A DNA stretch of 8,279 bases from JAIVJN01 sp036732565 (GTDB lineage Bacteria > Acidobacteriota > Vicinamibacteria > Vicinamibacterales > UBA2999), in the NCBI GenBank assembly GCA_036732565.1, contig DAINCF010000317.1:1-8279 (forward strand). Reading direction: 5' to 3'. This document shows positions 6,820 through 8,279 of this stretch, piece after piece. The notes beneath the pieces are model-generated. The model searched no databases. It was not told the DNA's origin and saw nothing but the letters and a program-made list of their open reading frames with translations. The translations under genes were made by a program, and so were the position numbers. Numbering within the stretch: position 1 is the stretch's first letter; each line of letters starts with the position of its first letter.

Positions 6820-7977
6820 CTAGATCTTCTTCAGCCGCTCCGCCGCCTTCTCCAGGGTCTCGTCTTTCTTCGCGAAGCAGAATCGCAATACCGGCCCGCC
6901 TGGGTCCTCGTAGAGAAACGCCGAGCACGGAATCGACGCGACGCCATGTTCGACGAGCCAGCGCTCGGCGACGACGGTGTCCCGTTCGCGCGTGATCGCT
7001 GAGTAGTCCAGCAACTGGAAGTACGTGCCGCGAGCCGGCAGCGGCGTCAACCGGGAGCCGTCAACCAGCTTCAGGAAGAGATCGCGCTTGCGCTGATAGA
7101 AGTCCGTGAGCCCGGTCGCGTACGGATCGCGCTGGACGAACTCGGCGAACGCGACCTGCGACGCCGAGTGCACGGTGAAGGTCATGAACTGGTGGATCTT
7201 CTGCACTTCCGTCAGGAGCGGGGTGGGCGCGACGCAGTAGCCGACCTTCCAGCCGGTCGTGTGATAGGTCTTGCCGAACGAGCTGATGACGCAGGTGCGT
7301 CGGCGCAGGTCCGGATATCGCAGCAAGCTCTCGTGCATGCGGCCGTCGAAGATGATGTGCTCGTAGACCTCGTCGCCGATCAGCAGAATGTCGGTGCCGT
7401 CGACGACTGCCGCCAGCTGCCGCATGTCATCCGCCGACCAGGTCGTGCCCGTCGGGTTGTGCGGCGTGTTGACGAGGATGGCGCGCGTGCGAGGGGTGAC
7501 CTTGCGCCGCACCTCGTCCCAGTCCACGGTGTAGTCGGGATAGCGCAGGCTGACGAACACTGGCGCGCCGCCGCTCAACCGGATGACGGGCACGTACGAG
7601 TCGTAGCAGGGCTCGAACAGGATCACTTCGTCGCCGGGATGAACGAGCGCCGTCAAGGTCGCATACAAGCCAGCCGTCGCACCCGAGGTCACCTGGACCT
7701 CTGTCGCCGGATCGTAGCGGGCGCCGTACAGTCGCTGCACTTTGTTCGCGATTGCCTCTCGAAGCGCGAGCACCCCTGGCATCGGCGCGTACTGGTTGTG
7801 GCCATCGCGCATGGCGCGAGCGACCGCTTCAATCAGCGCGGGATCGCAGTCGAAGTCCGGGAACCCCTGCGACAGGTTGATGGCGCCGTGCTCGTTGGCC
7901 AGCCGCGTCATCACGGCAAAAATGCTCACTCCGACATCGGGCAGTTTGGAGGCGATCGGTGCGGTCACCGGCATCAT
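6820..7977 (-). CDS. ybdL: PLP-dependent class I/II aminotransferase, YbdL-type (methionine aminotransferase-like)
   Basis: A 385-residue cytoplasmic fold-type I aminotransferase. E. coli YbdL (386 residues) prefers methionine, then His and Phe, as amino donor, and I infer the same broad activity here. Evidence in order: GAINLSQGFPDFDCDP (31-46), NQYAPMPGVLALREAIA (61-77), TSGATAGLYATL for the phosphate site, NTPHNPTGTTW with N174, GDEVYEHIIFDG with D202 and Y205, SSFGKTYHTTGWKVGYCVAP with the Schiff-base lysine K236, and VLRFCFAKKDETL with the carboxylate-binding R365. The run around K236 is nearly that of YbdL. The frame extends upstream to 8052, but the extra 25 codons cross a palindrome and resemble no family N-terminus. 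I chose the paired ATGs at 7977/7974, preceded by a weak TGGA about 8 nt upstream. Kynurenine aminotransferase/glutamine transaminase K-like activity is an alternative. Confidence 0.93.
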   Translation of the reverse strand: MMPVTAPIASKLPDVGVSIFAVMTRLANEHGAINLSQGFPDFDCDPALIEAVARAMRDGHNQYAPMPGVLALREAIANKVQRLYGARYDPATEVQVTSGATAGLYATLTALVHPGDEVILFEPCYDSYVPVIRLSGGAPVFVSLRYPDYTVDWDEVRRKVTPRTRAILVNTPHNPTGTTWSADDMRQLAAVVDGTDILLIGDEVYEHIIFDGRMHESLLRYPDLRRRTCVISSFGKTYHTTGWKVGYCVAPTPLLTEVQKIHQFMTFTVHSASQVAFAEFVQRDPYATGLTDFYQRKRDLFLKLVDGSRLTPLPARGTYFQLLDYSAITRERDTVVAERWLVEHGVASIPCSAFLYEDPGGPVLRFCFAKKDETLEKAAERLKKI

Positions 7978-8093
7978 GCTGTTTTCCACAGGCGCGCACT
8001 TTCTTTGAAGGGGGCTGACCCCCATGGGGGGAGGGATGCCCTCATGCCCCAATGGATAGTGGCTCGGAACCTGATCGCAAATATTATGTCCTT
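7978..8093. promoter_or_regulatory. Divergent intergenic region between aminotransferase and rhodanese-like genes
   Basis: A 116-bp spacer serving two divergent genes. It contains the G/C palindrome annotated separately (8010-8031). Near its right end is an AT-rich tract with TATTAT at 8082-8087, which fits a plus-strand -10 box; the implied transcription start would fall at or next to the ATG at 8094, suggesting a leaderless message. No -35 of quality was found at the usual spacing. On the minus strand only a weak TGGA ribosome-binding-like site precedes the aminotransferase start. Confidence 0.3.
8010..8031. repeat. Three-arm G/C palindrome (G5-CTGA-C5-AT-G6)
   Basis: GGGGG (8010-8014), CCCCC (8019-8023) and GGGGGG (8026-8031) are separated by CTGA and AT. 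The C5 arm can pair with either G arm, so two mutually exclusive hairpins are possible. CCCCCATGGGGG at 8019-8030 is a perfect 12-bp palindrome. No T-run follows on either strand, so it is not a classical terminator. Short G-run/TCAG/C-run palindromes of this look recur between genes in some GC-rich genomes, so a dispersed repeat is my preferred reading, from memory. A regulator site is the alternative. Confidence 0.6.
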
Positions 8094-8267
8094 ATGAGTG
8101 CGGTTCTTGCTCTGCTGTTGAGCGCGCAGGCGGCCGGCGGATACGCGCGGCCCGAGTTGCTCGTCGACACCGCCTGGCTGGCGGCGCATCTCGCCGACCC
8201 TGCTGTCCGCATTGTCGACATGCGGCGCACCGGCTACGGTGAGGGTAGGGACCGGTGCCGACACTGA
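8094..8267 (+). CDS. Rhodanese-like sulfurtransferase, N-terminal fragment, apparently broken near the right edge
   Basis: Fifty-seven codons are readable. Residues 1-16 (MSAVLALLLSAQAAGG) are hydrophobic and may be a signal peptide. PELLVDTAWLAAHLADPAVRIVDMRRTGYGEG (20-51) matches the first strand-helix-strand of a rhodanese domain, as in thiosulfate/3-mercaptopyruvate sulfurtransferases. The family then normally continues HIPGAV, but here the sequence turns into GRDRCRH and stops at TGA (8265-8267). Neither of the other two plus-strand frames restores the HIPGAV motif in the remaining 33 bases, so a single frameshift does not explain it. The catalytic cysteine of the family lies much later and is not in the window. 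An in-frame ATG at 8052 would add a charged 14-residue extension; I prefer 8094 because TATTAT lies just upstream. The gene may be interrupted by an inserted repeat, or the end of the assembly may be unreliable. Confidence 0.6.
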   Translation: MSAVLALLLSAQAAGGYARPELLVDTAWLAAHLADPAVRIVDMRRTGYGEGRDRCRH

Positions 8268-8279
8268 CAGCGGTCGCAC
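8247..8279. other. Repeat-like sequence at the right edge, replacing expected rhodanese coding
   Basis: From 8247 onward the sequence no longer fits the rhodanese family. It contains a nested inverted repeat: GACCG (8250-8254) pairs with CGGTC (8271-8275), and directly inside it GTG (8255-8257) pairs with CAC (8262-8264) around CCGA. The GTGCCGACAC core resembles short dispersed palindromes I recall from GC-rich genomes. It may be the left end of an inserted repeat or small mobile element. Only 33 bases are visible, so the extent and nature cannot be decided. Confidence 0.3.

Noticed and set aside
7168..8097. Plus-strand open frame of 309 codons
   Set aside because: Antisense shadow of the aminotransferase gene, which has all PLP-binding and catalytic motifs.

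Overview
The window is GC-rich bacterial chromosomal DNA, densely packed with single-copy-type genes in alternating orientation. There are no tRNA, rRNA, CRISPR, phage or transposase signatures. The gene content suggests a Gram-negative soil or environmental bacterium: a TonB-dependent receptor, a secreted protein of a style common in Acidobacteria, an ArsN1/PAT-like acetyltransferase and a YbdL-like aminotransferase. An acidobacterium of the Vicinamibacteria type is my best guess. This rests on sequence style and is an inference, not a search result.

Layout, left to right. (1) Bases 1-1072, minus strand: the N-terminal 357 codons of glycerol kinase (glpK), cut by the left edge. (2) Bases 1133-3252, plus strand: a probable three-gene operon. 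It holds an ArsN1/phosphinothricin-type GNAT acetyltransferase, an LPG_synthase_TM/UPF0104 flippase-like membrane protein, and a DedA/VTT membrane protein whose start overlaps the flippase stop (ATGA). (3) Bases 3203-4090, minus strand: a secreted protein of unknown function, overlapping the DedA gene tail-to-tail by 50 bp. (4) Bases 4129-6807, plus strand: a calcineurin-like metallophosphoesterase, then 27 bp later a BtuB-like TonB-dependent outer-membrane receptor. (5) Bases 6820-7977, minus strand: a full-length PLP-dependent aminotransferase of the YbdL (methionine aminotransferase) type. (6) Bases 8094-8267, plus strand: the start of a secreted rhodanese-like sulfurtransferase. Its homology stops abruptly about 33 bp before the right edge, and the reading frame ends at a TGA.

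Most of the window is ordinary core or housekeeping material and I do not see a convincing new multi-gene system. The points most worth a second look are the abrupt break in the rhodanese gene next to repeat-like sequence at the right edge, a G5/C5/G6 three-arm palindrome between the aminotransferase and rhodanese genes, a 12-bp tandem duplication that creates two in-frame start codons for the secreted protein, and the coupled flippase-DedA pair behind an acetyltransferase. Gaps between genes are all shorter than 120 bp, and no convincing rho-independent terminator is visible.
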